Assembly: GCF_004027225.2 (NCBI RefSeq)
Contig: NC_044278.2
Location: forward strand, 65,236,243-65,300,242
Reading direction: 5' to 3'
Length of the DNA stretch: 64,000 bases
Source: Strigops habroptila
Taxonomy: Eukaryota > Chordata > Aves > Psittaciformes > Psittacidae
The first letter of the stretch is position 1, and each line of letters begins with the position of its first letter. The notes under the pieces were generated by a model, which was not told the DNA's origin, ran no database searches, and saw nothing but the letters and a program-made list of their open reading frames with translations. Positions 42,901-55,091 of the stretch are shown here, piece by piece. The translations under genes were made by a program, and so were the position numbers.

Positions 42901-43173
42901 TTTATTTTCATCAGGGGACATGGCTGGCCAGTCTAGCGGAGACCTTGCCTGGACCCTGTAGATCAGCTCGCTGCGCAGAGCTTCTAGTTCTGTTTTCAGG
43001 GTGATAACATGGTAAAGAGACACTGCTGCAAGGCAAGAGGACAGGAGCATTGCAAGCCACAGGAATGTGACAGAAAAAAGTCCTGTGGTGCCTGAGGCAG
43101 TGCCGGGGGGGGCAGAGGGAGAGGAGGCGGTATCCTTCTGTTGGGTGATGTGCACACAGTCCACGGATTTCAT
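32496..43173 (-). CDS. TNFSF13B: TNFSF13B (BAFF/BLyS) B-cell survival cytokine, six coding exons
   Basis: Exons on the minus strand: 43173-42847, 38240-38159, 34797-34741, 34463-34351, 34253-34103 and 32608-32496. All junctions are GT/AG and phases agree; the total is 843 nt, 280 residues. It is a type II membrane protein with a cytoplasmic N-terminus, a membrane segment at residues about 31-51, a stalk, and a TNF-homology domain from about residue 157. The domain shows G-Y-F-F-I-Y-G-Q, the A-H-V-F-G-D-D flap region, L-V-T-L-F-R-C-I-Q-N-M and the F-F-G-A-V-R-L-L end. BAFF binds BAFF-R, TACI and BCMA on B cells. The start is the first in-frame ATG (43171-43173). An upstream in-frame stretch has only a TTG. 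The model lacks an obvious R-x-K/R-R furin site. Exon 2's left boundary is uncertain by 3 nt. Confidence 0.93.
32609..34102 (-). other. TNFSF13B: TNFSF13B intron 5
   Basis: About 1.5 kb between exons 5 and 6. Nothing recognised except a 13-bp tandem (CATTACTTGC) near 33450. A GC-richer patch at 32890-33360 has no family I can name. Confidence 0.7.
34103..34253 (-). CDS. TNFSF13B: TNFSF13B coding exon 5
   Basis: 151 nt encoding the receptor-binding and flap strands (M-G-H-L-I-Q-R-K-K-A-H-V-F-G-D-D-L and F-R-C-I-Q-N-M). Acceptor CTGCAG, donor GTAAAC. Confidence 0.95.
34351..34463 (-). CDS. TNFSF13B: TNFSF13B coding exon 4
   Basis: 113 nt, start of the TNF-homology domain (V-P-W-L-L-S-F-K-R-G-T-A-L-E-E ... 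G-Y-F-F-I-Y-G-Q). The donor is GTGAGA. Confidence 0.95.
34741..34797 (-). CDS. TNFSF13B: TNFSF13B coding exon 3
   Basis: 57 nt encoding C-L-Q-L-I-A-D-S and flanks, the same length as the human exon that is skipped in delta-BAFF. GT/AG sites are intact, phase 1 to phase 1, so skipping would keep the frame. Confidence 0.92.
34873..34920. repeat. A/GA-rich simple repeat
   Basis: A-run followed by AAAG-type units. Confidence 0.9.
36918..36947. repeat. Poly(A) run
   Basis: 30 consecutive A, followed 11 bases later by 13 T. Confidence 0.9.
38159..38240 (-). CDS. TNFSF13B: TNFSF13B coding exon 2 (stalk)
   Basis: The frame K-L-R-E-E-Q-L-Q is the only one that joins phase 0 from exon 1 and phase 1 into exon 3. 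The acceptor is GAAG at 38241-38244, or 3 nt further in. The donor is TCAG then GTAATG. The pyrimidine tract before the acceptor is weak. Confidence 0.65.
41402..41441. repeat. Tandem 16-bp repeat forming heat-shock-element-like palindromes
   Basis: Unit TATTCTCTTTTGAGAA twice (41405-41436), creating GAATATTC, GAGAATATTCTC and GAGAATGTTG, each a match or near match to nGAAnnTTCn. Confidence 0.7.
42395..42475 (+). mobile_element. CR1 3' end fragment, forward
   Basis: AGGGGCTTGGACTAAATGGC, then GGTCCCTTCCAACC and CATTCTGTGATTTT, the canonical CR1 end. Confidence 0.85.
42847..43173 (-). CDS. TNFSF13B: TNFSF13B coding exon 1
   Basis: 109 codons: cytoplasmic N-terminus, membrane anchor (L-F-S-V-T-F-L-W-L-A-M-L-L-S-S-C) and the first part of the stalk. 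The donor is CAG then GTAAGC, phase 0. Confidence 0.92.
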
Positions 43174-44270
43174 CGCTGCTCTTTCCTCACTAAAGCCAGA
43201 GGGAGAGTTCAGCTGTCCCCTTCCGAGGTGCAATCCATGTTACCAGTTGCTCTCTGAAACTAGGGCATCCTGAATAAGTGAACAAAACGCCCAGATCATT
43301 TCCTGTCATATGAAGCCGTTGATACAACCATTAAACTTAATGTACAGAGTGAACGTCTAAGATTCAATCTCCATTTAGTTTTCTTCTTTCTGTGCTGCAT
43401 TTTGGAAATGAATACTTTCTCTTGAGTTGCTTGTTCAAGCTACCTTCCTCCTTTCACTTTCAACTATCTCTTTATGTGGCAGCTTGATATTACCATTTCC
43501 CGTTATCTTTAAATTTAGGCACAGCCAGTACCCCTGGGGATGTAGAGCCTTATCTAGAAGTGCAGAAACAATGTAAAGTTTCCTGGCAGCATATCATCCA
43601 GCGTGCTTAAGACATACACGTATGACAATGCATGTTCCTCTGTGTGTGTGTAGGTATATAGACGTACTGTGTACATACACTATATCATATATATTTTTTT
43701 ATATATTCATACCTAAAATGCCTATATGCCTACAGAGGGGACAACCTATTCAAACAAAAATACTTGTGGTTTCCTAAGCATACAGAGAAAAATATTCCCA
43801 GATATGAGTAAGAAATTACTGGTCTCTCAGCTGTGTGAAGTTGCAGATTCTGCAGTTCAGTTCATCATATTAACTTGAAAAGGGATGACTTTTTATTAAA
43901 CTTATCTAATAAATATAGTTTCTCTACAGAATTTGAGGACCTGGATTAATGCAGAAGGGGACGCAGAAGGGGACACAGAAGTGGGCACAGGAGACTTGGG
44001 GAAGAGGGGCTCAAAGGGGTGAAAACAAGAGGATGGAAAGAATAGAAGAGGGGAAAATAAGAAGAGGGGCAGAGAGGTAGAGAAGGAAAATAACATTTAG
44101 AGAATAAAATAAACACCAAGCAAAAAAAAAAACAAAAAAAAAACACCAAAACCCAAACAGTCTTTAAACATGCATGCTTAAATTTTTCAGGTGAATTCTG
44201 AGTGTGGCTTAAGCTCATCTTTTTAATATTTTCCTAGTCCTTTCATCTTAAACCCCTGCATCTTAAACCC
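43174..44270. other. Upstream region of TNFSF13B
   Basis: Includes the 5' UTR and presumably the promoter; no TATA box or clear start could be fixed. A TA/TG microsatellite-like patch is at 43635-43705. Confidence 0.5.
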
Positions 44271-44525
44271 CTGCAATTGCAACAGGGGAAGTTTAGATTA
44301 GATATAAGGAAGAAGTTCGTTACAGTGAGGGTGGTGAAGCACTGGAATGGGTTGCCCAGGGAGGTTGTGGATGCTCCATCCCTGGCGGTGTTCAAGGCCA
44401 GGTTGGACAGAGCCTTGGACCACGTGGTTTAGGGCAAGGTGTCCCTGCCCATGGCAGGGGGGTTGGAACTAGATGATCTTAAGGTCCTTTCCAACCCTTA
44501 CGATTCTATGAGTCTATGATTAGGA
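44271..44525 (+). mobile_element. CR1 3' end, forward, well preserved
   Basis: Carries GAGGGTGGTGAAGCACTGG, GGTTGCCCAGGGAGGTTGTGG, GGTTGGAACTAGATGATC and TTCTATGAGTCTATGATT, the standard CR1 tail. Confidence 0.92.
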
Positions 44526-45640
44526 ATGCCTTTCTTCTCTGCAGCAGCAAAGCTACCTAAAGATCCCAAACATGTTCACATTATATTGTCATCTCACACA
44601 AAATTAAAGTTTTACTCCTTTTTTTAGAAGTTTCAGTGGTCTGGGACAGGAAAAAGATCAAAAGCATCACAATTAGGGCTAAAATCAACAGATCAAACCC
44701 CTCCCCCCACTGGAATCTAGATTTTTTTGTACCATGTGAGTAAACTTTATCTTTGCAAGAGAGAGAACTTTTACAGGTCAGTCTGAATGCTGTGTAATGA
44801 ATTCCAATGGCAACACCTATCAGAGTAGTTCAGATCAAGTTGACTCTGTTGGGAAGGAGAAGGAGCAGCAACAGGCTAACAACTACCATAACCTTTCCAA
44901 CTTCTTTTTCTTAAGACTATGAGAAATGGAGGGTTATTATAAGCTTTATCATCTTTCATTGTGATACAAGCTATTCTTTTCCTTACTTTGCCTCCTCTAG
45001 CAACCATCCAATATCCTGCATGGACAAGTAATTCTTTTCCTAAATGTAGAGTAAAAAAAATTATACCACGTATCTTAAGATGCCCCTAGAAGGCACATAC
45101 ATACTGTGAGAAATGATGCAGAAATCAGTGCAGACTACCATACTGTTTCTAGACCTATTTTCAAGGCTAACTTAAGTGTAAATGGGGCTGCACTGTGAAG
45201 GAAATTTAAGGTGAACTGAGGCAGGGTTTTTTTGGAACAGAATGATCAATTATTAGAACTAAGCAGACATGCCTTGGAGTATCACGAGACATCAAGACAT
45301 TACCAGCCCAGTACTGACTGTGTTCCAAAAATAAAATAATATGACAGTCGGAAAAGAAGTGCTATTTCAGCAAATGAAGCCAAGTGAGAGAATGAAAGTT
45401 ATAACTAGCTATCCAGGAATACTGAGAAACAATTGGCCTGTGAGGTCTCTGCAGTCATTAACATATAAGAAAATGACAGGTATATAATTAGCAGAACTTT
45501 AGTCACTTCTAAAGAAAATGGGCTGTTCCCATCCTCCACACCTTCTTTAAATAGGGTCATTATTTGGGCTGACAAAATAATTGTGGTGACACAGAGGACT
45601 TCTGTAAGATGCCTGGTTTCATCTTGCGTATCATTCTTGT
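44526..45640. other. Intergenic DNA, no gene seen
   Basis: Nothing recognised. Confidence 0.5.
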
Positions 45641-45735
45641 CCTCGTTTTGGCTGAGATAGAGTTAATTTTCCTCCTAGTAGCTGGTACAGTGCTACTTTA
45701 GTCTGAGAATAAACGATGACAACATGCTTATAAAA
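45641..45735 (+). mobile_element. LTR start fragment (ERV-L-like)
   Basis: TGTCCTCGTTTTGGCTGAGATAG and then CTCCTAGTAGCTGGTACAGTGCT resemble the first 70 bp of avian ERV-L LTRs, including the provirus LTR (TGTCCTGGGTT... TAGTAGCTGGTGCAGTGCT). The rest is missing. Confidence 0.65.
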
Positions 45736-48700
45736 AACACCAAAAAGCCCACACAATTCTGATAAATGAGAATTTCAAAGGGGAGATGAGAAAAATCAGA
45801 ACAGCCCACACATGGCAAATTGTTAAATTCAACAGGTATTTCTAGTTGAATATCAAAGGGATCACTCTGTTCGCAACTTTGTGTTCTTCTATAGCTTCAT
45901 AAGTAATTAAATGAGTTGAAAGAAAATACAATTTCAGCCAATTTTTGTGATGATGAAAACATAGTGTAATAATAACTAATAACAGCGAGAGATCAATCAT
46001 TAAAATTCACATGAATTGCCTAGAAGTATACATAGTTGAATAACTTCCATTTTAACACATTCAAATGAAGCTTCAGTAAATTGCAGGCTATTAATTGCAT
46101 TAAAGTAAAAACTTAGAAAAATGACTTTAACTAATTAAAAACAAAACAAAAAACAACCCTTCTCATGCTAGTTGCAGAGCCTAGAGCATAGAGTCAGTGC
46201 CTCAATGCTTGCCACTATGTCTTGTCATAACATACTGCCCTTACGATTCCTCTTGTCGGCAAAGCTGCAAAGTAGTCCTTAACCCGCTTAAAGCAAAATC
46301 AGTAAGATTAACACACAGGCAGTTTCTTTTGCATTTTAAACTAAGGTATGACTAAAGAGGACTAGGCAGTGCTCAGATTAGCCTCCCATTAGCAGACATG
46401 GGAAAGTGTTGACTCCAGCTGAACATAAGCTCTCAGTGGAACACTCTTGTTGAAACAGAAGTGTAGTATTTAGATATGTATGCTGGAGCAGAATATAAAG
46501 CAAAAATAAGAGGTAGCAGCAATTGTGCTTTTGAATCATCAAAACTGTTTGCATACAGTTATGACTGCCAGAACCAAACAGTGAAAAGGGTTCAGAACAA
46601 AAATTCAGAATGAGTATGAGAGGCCTAAAGAACTTACCATGGAAAGGGTATTCAGTTTGTGGTTAGCAGTCTGCTTCTACTGGCCAGCTTCCCTGAAAAC
46701 CCCTTTCCAAAAGTTTGTACCATGTTAACTGGTTTTGGCTCAAGGTGCACATGCTGGGCTACACATGCATGCAGTAAAACCTTAGGGCAACAAGTGGCCA
46801 CCTCAAGCCCAGTTGAAAACAGTGTTTTCCAAACTATTTCTAGAAAAGAAAATGCTACTGCATTAAACTGCAGTAAACACCTAGTCCTGGTATCTGACTC
46901 TGGAAGCAAATAGGAATAAACCCTAAAGTTTAATAAATACCTAAAGGTATTCTGAAAATGTGGTCCCATTTTGTATGCACAGCAGAGTTAATCCATGCAC
47001 ACAAAATGAATCCAACCATTTAGCAGCTCCTTAACCCAAAGAATGAGCTATGTTGAACACTCAGGTTGACTGGCTAAGACACCTCTTTAGTTTAGCCAAG
47101 AAAAACTATGAAGAAATGCTTTGGCTAGTCTAAGAACATTACTTAATCATATTTTTTACTTTTGGGAAAAAGAGCAAAATTGTAGGTAAAACTCAATAAG
47201 AAAAAAAACCCAAACCCCAAACAACCATTACCACTGAAGATTCTTAATAGTGAGAGTGTTTCACTAGGGGAAGTGGATTCCTGAACAAAGTCAAGGCTGG
47301 TTAACCTTCCAAGATGTTAGAGCCGAAACAAACCCTGTAATTTCTGCAAGCAATTAATTGTTTTATTTTCTGTTATGCAGAGTATCAGATTACATGATCA
47401 AGATGGGCCCTGGTAACTTGCAAATTTATAAAACATCATCTCTACATCTGCGGGGAACCGAGGCAGAGATAGTAAGCAATCACACAGGAAATTTGTGGTT
47501 GAACCAGAAACTGAACTCTTGATTTCCTGAAATCCAGTACTGTCTTTTAACCACAAAAGCATCCTCTTTGAGGGGGAGGAAAATCCCATAATTAAGTTTA
47601 ACGTACAAAAGAGAAGCAGATGATTCGAATATGAAGACTTGTGTAAAAACCCAAAGTGTAAAGTTTACTTAAGAACAAATGTTCTGTTTTCAAAAGGGAG
47701 GTTGTGCAGATGCTGCAACCCAGAGATCCACGCAAATGCTGATGGCCATACTAAAAGCACGCTTCCAGTGGCAAAGGTCCAACTTCACATACTTCTGAAG
47801 TAGCCACAAAATCAAACTGGTCCCTGCAGTTATTAGAGACACAAAAAGGCCACAATAACTTGCCTTACCCCACAGACAGTGCAGAACAGATAGAGGATCA
47901 AAGAATAAGCAAAGGTTCCATTTTAAACACATTGAATTTCAAGTCGTTTCTGAAGATGGACAACATGGATAGATGATTATCCTGGATGACAGTTTTCTGC
48001 TATTACATATATCTGTATTAGGAGTATTCATAGATATTCCTCTGAAACAGTACACACTCCCTTCAAGGACACTTAATTAGATCTTTCAGCCATTAACTGC
48101 AATTTACAAAGTAGCAAAACCAGGTAAATTCCTGCCTCTCACACAGATCAAAAAATTACTCTATTTGTGGATACTGTGCTCCTATGGCTGTGTATCTTAA
48201 ATCCCATTATCTTAAATTTGAAGAAGCTGCTGAATACCTTGCACGTAAAGGATGTGTTATACAAACAGTTAAAGCCTTATTTGATGTATTACCCTGTTAA
48301 AGGGAAGAAAAAAAATCCTTCCAATTTTTCTGAAGCAAAAAAGGTATTCTTTTCTCTTTGCATTCCAATTTCACACAAGTGTCTCTGCACACTGTAGATA
48401 TACCATGCTTGATTTACTCTTTGCCTAAGACTTTATTTCTTTAGACATCCAGGCAATTTGGGACCAAAATTGGCATATGTACTATGCAGAGTAAACACGC
48501 AGCTGACTTGCAGTCATCATTACTTTTTACATGGTTATTACAGTGCTTTCAAAGACAATAGGAAATGGCATGGGAAGAAAAAGCAATTATTATAAGTGTC
48601 ATTTAAGGTATGCAGCAGGAATATAAAAAATATACAAGATATAAAAGAAATATAAAATAATTTCAAAAACAAAAATACAAAAAGAAAACACAAGACTTAT

Positions 48701-50865
48701 GCACTGCAGCAGTTCAATGCCAGCCTCTTCCCTTTTCCCCCTACTCCCCCACCCCCATGATGTTATAGCCATTCCATCTTACTGCACAGAGGAAAAGGAG
48801 CTCTGTCATACAGCTGTAGCTCACTTCTCTTACAGTCCAGCTACACGGAGTATTGCATTTCTCCACCTCTTCCACACTATGCAACTTGACAGATTTTGTA
48901 CAGATGGGCTAAAAGTGTATTTGTATGGCAGTGAAATAAACAAGGAGCCATGGCCCTTTGTGTGGGAGTGGCTACTCTGCTGTTGCTACAGACTATGGAC
49001 CTTTAATAGAGGGCACAGGACAGGGATCCAAGTATTTTCAAATCATAGCATTATTTCTTCATAGCTGTATCTAATTGCTACACTATTAGACAGAAGGGAA
49101 CAGTCGCTGCCTGATTTTTCCCTCTGAACTTTTATAAATAATTAGCATAACGCAAAACAGCTGTAGAACTTCCTTCCTTTCTGTCTTCAAGCAGCAAATC
49201 TGTTACTTAGTTGCTCATCAAAACTAGCAGCAACATCTCTCTAATGACATTTGACATCGGCAACCTTGCAGTTTTGCATTATTCAGCCCATCACTTAAGA
49301 TTATTAAAGATGTACTTCCAATAATCATGAGTGGAACTGTGTTCTGTAATACATTAAAACCGAGTCTACTCTTAAACTGTACTGCTCTTCCAGAGAAAGA
49401 AAAATTGCTGCTTTCTCAAGGCATAGGAGAGTTATTCTGCCCCCGCCCAAGCTGAAGCATAACAAATTAATCACATTAACGTTTTCAAAACATTTCTAGA
49501 AAATATTCAGTGTATCTTCTTTAACTACTTACAGAGACAAAACTCTGTAAAAAGTCTAGAATTAAGACTCTGAATAGGGTCTAACAAAGGATTTGAAGCT
49601 CAGGCACACTTGTTATCCTCAGAGCAAGTAATTTTTGTTTAGCCAATGGTTCAGTATTTTCTCAACACCTTACCTACCTATACTTGATCTATTTAAAAAA
49701 AACCAGTGAGTCACCTGCTTTTGGTTTAGGTTTCATTTATATCATTTTAATGTAGATGTTCATATGCCCTTATGAAACTTTACTACCTTCAAGCAGTACT
49801 CACATACTCAGAGAGATAATTCAAATACTGTATTTTACCTTTGTCTATCGAAGGCCCGCACATATCTACTGACAAAACGCATATAACGTCATGACACAGT
49901 TCCTCTAGAGCCCACAGTTTCTTCATAGCTCAGCTGCTTATCAATTTCCAAACAAGAAAAGGCACGTGCAAGACTTTTATTCTTCAGTATATAGCACTGC
50001 ACAAAAAAGTTTTAGCGACATAGTTCACAAGAGAGCAAACTGCTTTTCATTCAAGGGCAGTATTCATATGAGGTATCAAATCTGAGCTTCCTTTTCATGA
50101 ATTACAAATATAATTTTTTTCCTATTAAAAAACTAATAGGGATGTTGAATTAAGTATTAAAATGTACCATCCATCCCTTACCTCAGTTTCCTAGGTATTG
50201 GGTTAAAATTGAACTGACAGTTCAATTTTAAAGTAATCCAGGAGAGGACACACATTTTGTAGCTTTAGAAAAAGACAGCAGCAAATCCTTATTTTCTGTA
50301 TATTGCATACTAACCATGCAGGATGGGAGCAGAGGTGCTATAAACTTAGTTATACACTTCTCTGTAAGAAAGTAGGAGTTGCTCCAGCTCAAGTATCCTA
50401 TTACAGCTACATGACTTAACTATAAACCTGCTAGAGTGGCGTTACAGCATTTAAAATTGATATTTAAAATATTACCAGCAATAGATGGTAAAACTAGTCA
50501 GAAACACTTAAAAATATTTCCTAACTGACATAATATTTAGGCTATCTCTCAGTCCCCCAGAAAACAGAGAAGTTTTGAAAAGCAGATTGTGTTCAAAGGG
50601 TTGGAGAGCTACCACTAACAGTCTTTTAACACTTCCTGAAAGTGAGGATATGGGACAAAGCTTAGAAACAGGTATTTGTAATATAGTTTTTCCCTGCTGT
50701 AACAGCTTTCCACGAACGCTGCATTGAGCAATGCAGATGTCTAATTCACATGCTCTGGTTTATAAGTAACTGAAAATGGTACCTTGACGTTGATCAGTTA
50801 CCACACATACAAAAGTACCCCTGTACATGCACTGAAGACAAGCCACAAACTAGAGCAAGGCATTA
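45736..50865. other. Intergenic DNA between TNFSF13B and ABHD13
   Basis: AT-rich with no exon I can defend. It contains a 29-bp palindrome at 50203-50231. Open frames at 46652-46969 and 48699-49064 have no recognisable family. Confidence 0.5.
50203..50231. repeat. 29-bp near-perfect palindrome
   Basis: Two 14-bp perfect inverted arms (TTAAAATTGAACTG and its complement) around a single A. Confidence 0.95.
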
Positions 50866-53800
50866 ACAGCAGTTTCAATATATCAATTTATTGCATATGT
50901 CAGTACATAAAAATAGAAAAGTGTTTTTTGTAAAATTAATTTTATTGTAAAAACCAGACTAGAATGAGAATGTAAAACTTTGCCACAATTAGCACATATA
51001 CAGTAACATTTATGCTTTGTCTACAAAACTTAAGAATACTATAAGACATTTTTGCTTTACCTATATATGAAAGAAAAACAACAAATAAAGAGCTTGCATC
51101 ATATATTCAATGACTGTTTCTGAATTCAAAACACAAGTGTTATTTAGAACTTCAATATGCTATCTCTATTTACACTTCTGCAGGGTTCTACTCTAAATTA
51201 TACAAGCAGGATGACATTGTAAATTATTTTTAATGGGATACATCAGGCTGATCCCACTACATGCAAGAGGCACCTGTCATTAACAAAAATAAAAATGCAC
51301 TTCAAGAATTGAATTATGAAATACAAATGGAGGTATGTCTACATCTTTTTGCCAAGAGACCATACCTTGGACTCTCAATTTAGCCTTGCATTCTTCACTG
51401 TGAACATATGACATGATGCAAATGATTAGCTTAAAAGATGCTGATATGCATATTTTGTGTAAATACATAATCCATCTGCCCTTCAACTGAGATTGTCCGT
51501 AGCCTACCAAATGTATTTGTGCTCTATTTCTAAGTTTACCTGAGAAATGGACATGAGGGCAGCTACACCAGTTAACATTTCTTCAGATGAAAGCATCACT
51601 TAACTCTCTGCATTTCACAGTTCACAAACAAATATTGGGAATGTAAACTTGGGAAGCTGCAAGTATTTCCACTAATTAAAACCATGCACAGAGACGTGTG
51701 CTGGATGTTTCCTTAGAAGGACTCTACTGCTACAGCTGTTCAACTCCTGACTCCTCTTCACCCCCACTCCCCCTTTTTTTTTTTTTTACTTAAAATTTCC
51801 TCTTATGAAAGAGACAATTCGTTTAATGAGCATATTTAAACCAAGAGGCTTTCTCACAAACCTGTGAAAACAACTTGAATTCCTCTTCCCAAACTAGAAA
51901 CTTATATATACATGACAAATACTTGGGAAACATCTTTACACAAATAGAGAACTGTTAAAGGAAAACAGTATTAAGTGGAATAAATGCAACAGTATCACAA
52001 TACACCTTTTGGCAATTTTAAAGTTAATAGTAATATGTTGTTTGCAGTTCACTTTTTAGCAGCAGGTAACTGTGGGTTTCCATCACACAGACTACAAAAT
52101 AAAAACAAGTCTTGACCTGCCAGAACAAGTTTCATCCTCCTTCTCTCTCCCTTAAAAGAGCATACATAGAGCAGTAGAATATTTGCATTAAGAAGTCATT
52201 TCCTTCCTATTTTCTTTCAGTGGATTTCATAGCCAATGCAGTGAAAAACAGCATGATAACAGACATTCATTCGTAAGCGTATGCAGCCAACAGGTTAAGG
52301 GAGAAGTAAAAATGCGCATGTGGAAGATGGAAAAAAAGCAGATTAAGTATAAAGGATGCATATATGACAATTGTGTCTTCGCATACCAAACACCTGCAAA
52401 ATCCAAAAAAGGTTCATCTTTACGTTCTGCAGACAACAGAGTGAAAGATATGGCTTGATAATCAAAAGTAACATTTAGAAACACTCCACTTTGAACAGCT
52501 CCAGACTGCCATAACATAATGCCACATACTTGACTTTGACTCAGCCAACTGTGTGCCCAAGTGACAATACTTCCTTTGTATCTAAGTGCCACATAATATT
52601 GGGGGTGTTTTGGGTTGATGTTTTTGTTTGATTGGTAGGAAGTAGTGTAAAAATTCATGCTACTTTAGAAATCTACACTTAATGAAAACAAAACAAGGTA
52701 TTCAATGTCAAATTATGGCAACTTCTGAAAATTACTTACTTTCTTTTCATTCTATCTCCAACAAGTAATCTAATTATTTTGGCTTTATCAACTTATTTTT
52801 AGAAAAGCAGTATTTGCCCACTTATTTTCCTTTTCTCCCTCCACCATAATTCTAAAGCAAAGTAGAGTAGCTGAAACAACCTATGCAAGCAGCTCACATT
52901 GTCATTTTAGAACACATCAGGGAAAGGGACTGCTATGTCCATTACCTCCCTTCTGCTATATAAACACACACACACAACCCCAGCCAAACTTCACCAATAA
53001 TCTTTCCCACCCTCCTCACCCCCTCAAAGAAAATAAAAAAAAAAAAAAAAAATACCACCACTGGAAGGCTGAGGAGATAGTTTTGGTTTCACTCAGATTT
53101 AAAACTATGCTCGGTCTATAATGATTGTAGGTCTATAGATCCAAAAAGGTCTATAGCTTTTTCAAGTTGACTCTAAGAAAACCTTAATAGTATGACAAAA
53201 TATACTTACTAGAGAAAGCAGCAACTTCTGGTATGTGTAAGTTTATTTTAAAAAAATAAATAAATCACAGTTACTTAAAGATGCATCACCCTATCTATAA
53301 ATTGCCGACAACTCTTACTCACATGTACATAAGACTTGTAATTCCATGTAATAAATTTTAGGAGGCATAACCATTAAGGCACCAGTTCGGGAAAGCAGTT
53401 TTAGTCAAGCCGAAAACTTAAGCACAAGCTTAAAATACCATCAGGAAACATATTTTAAGTGTGTGCTGAGATGCTTTTCTGAATCAGGACAACCTGGCTG
53501 AAAAGTTTCTTTACATTTTCAATCAGAAGGGCAATTGTACAGATTGCGTGGCAGATTCTCCACAGTTCGTTCTTCCCATAAAAAATTTTTTTCAAGAGGC
53601 AAACTATCAGCTGCAGCAAATAACAAATTAAACTTACAGAAGATGTTTGAACAGCCCCACTCCCATATAGACTAAGCTAACAGAATACAACTTTTTTATG
53701 ACTACCTAGGAGGAAGACTCCTAAAAACCAACCAAACAAAACTCCTAACATTGTCAGAATCAAGCTCTCTCAAATTAAGTAATATTGGCTCTGAAATGGT

Positions 53801-55091
53801 GGTACTAGCTTCAAAAATCCCAGCAGAGCTAAAGAAAACTCACTTCTGGTGATGCTCAGGATACTTCCACATGGTACCACAGAACTGCAAGAAACTTTTT
53901 GCAAGCAAATGGGTGCAAGTGTCAAAATAAAAGTCATCTCTTTCAGACTAACTAAGCTTAGGTCTACTAAATTTAATGCACAGCTCATTTTTATTATCTT
54001 TACTGTAACAACTGGTATACATTAATCTCTACTCACGTGCTCACTGGTAATTATTTGGATTTGTATCTTTTGGAGGTATAAATAAAGGACACAGACATGT
54101 GACTACACCAACCAAAAGAAAAAAACAAAAAAAAACCACGAGAAACCAAACAAAAAAGAAAACCCTAAAACACAAAATCCACTAATGAAAACCCAAACAC
54201 AAATACATACTTCTACCTTGTACAACACTCCTATCACACCACACACTCTGCCTTGGGAAATCCCACCTCAGATGTACACCAGACTAACACCAATAAGTAG
54301 TTTGCCTGTATGCTAGTGAGGAGAGCCTGGGTTGGAAAGAAGCTTAGATTGCACTGCTCTCTTTTTGAAGGTTACTTCTGTTTTCTATGAAGAAGTTGCC
54401 TGGGCAAAATCCTGAAGCCATGATGTTTAGGCAACTACAACTTTCCAGGCACTATTATAATACAAATAGTAAAATGAAAACAAGGAGAAGTTGTCTTTTC
54501 ATCTGCAGTTTGAAATATATATGTATGCATAACCATGAAAAACAGTAATAACCCAGGATAGTATACCTGCAAGTATACCATTAATGTTATTTTATATTAT
54601 TTAGCACATTAAAGACTTCCCACCTTGCATAATAGAAAATTTCAAGGAATAAAACACTAATCTCATGCATGACACACTTTAAATCAACTCTAAGAGAAGC
54701 ATCATTGTGCTAACCATGACTGTCCAAAAAGCTCACACATACAGCAGTGAATACTGAAGAACCTCCCGTTGTTCTAAACTAATACATTCTGTACTACTTT
54801 TGTAGCAAGTTCCTTTAATAGCATCTGTTGTACATATCAAACAAATGGAATATATGGACAGAGATACCAAAAAAGTATGAGAAAGACATAAAATGGTTCA
54901 TTTACAATGCTGTAAGTGTAAAAGTTATCTGGAACATCTTAATAAAGCATCAGATCTTTCCAAGTTTAATTTCACTCTGTAGGCAAGTATAGACATGACG
55001 TACATTTAAAAATGGACATTCTTTTACCACTTTTCACAAATCAAGGTACAGTGCAGTTACTCCCCTCCTCAACCCCACTGAAGAATATCAG
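50866..55091 (-). other. ABHD13: Probable long 3' UTR of ABHD13
   Basis: About 4.2 kb below the ABHD13 stop, AT-rich, with no coding exon. Minus-strand AATAAA signals occur at 50887-50892 and 50941-50946, and ABHD13 is known in mammals for a long 3' UTR. The actual end is not provable from sequence alone. A CA repeat (52966-52977) and an A-run (about 53035-53051) lie inside. Confidence 0.45.
50887..50892 (-). terminator. ABHD13: Candidate ABHD13 polyadenylation signal
   Basis: AATAAA on the minus strand, with a second at 50941-50946. Confidence 0.4.

Noticed and set aside
43174..43233. Upstream TTG start for TNFSF13B
   Set aside because: An in-frame TAA lies just upstream with no ATG between. 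The first ATG at 43173 matches the conserved start region of the cytoplasmic tail.
46652..46969. Overlapping open frames on both strands
   Set aside because: No domain or splice support; probably chance.
52227..52658. 143-codon minus-strand frame downstream of ABHD13
   Set aside because: It lies within the likely 3' UTR and has no recognisable domain.
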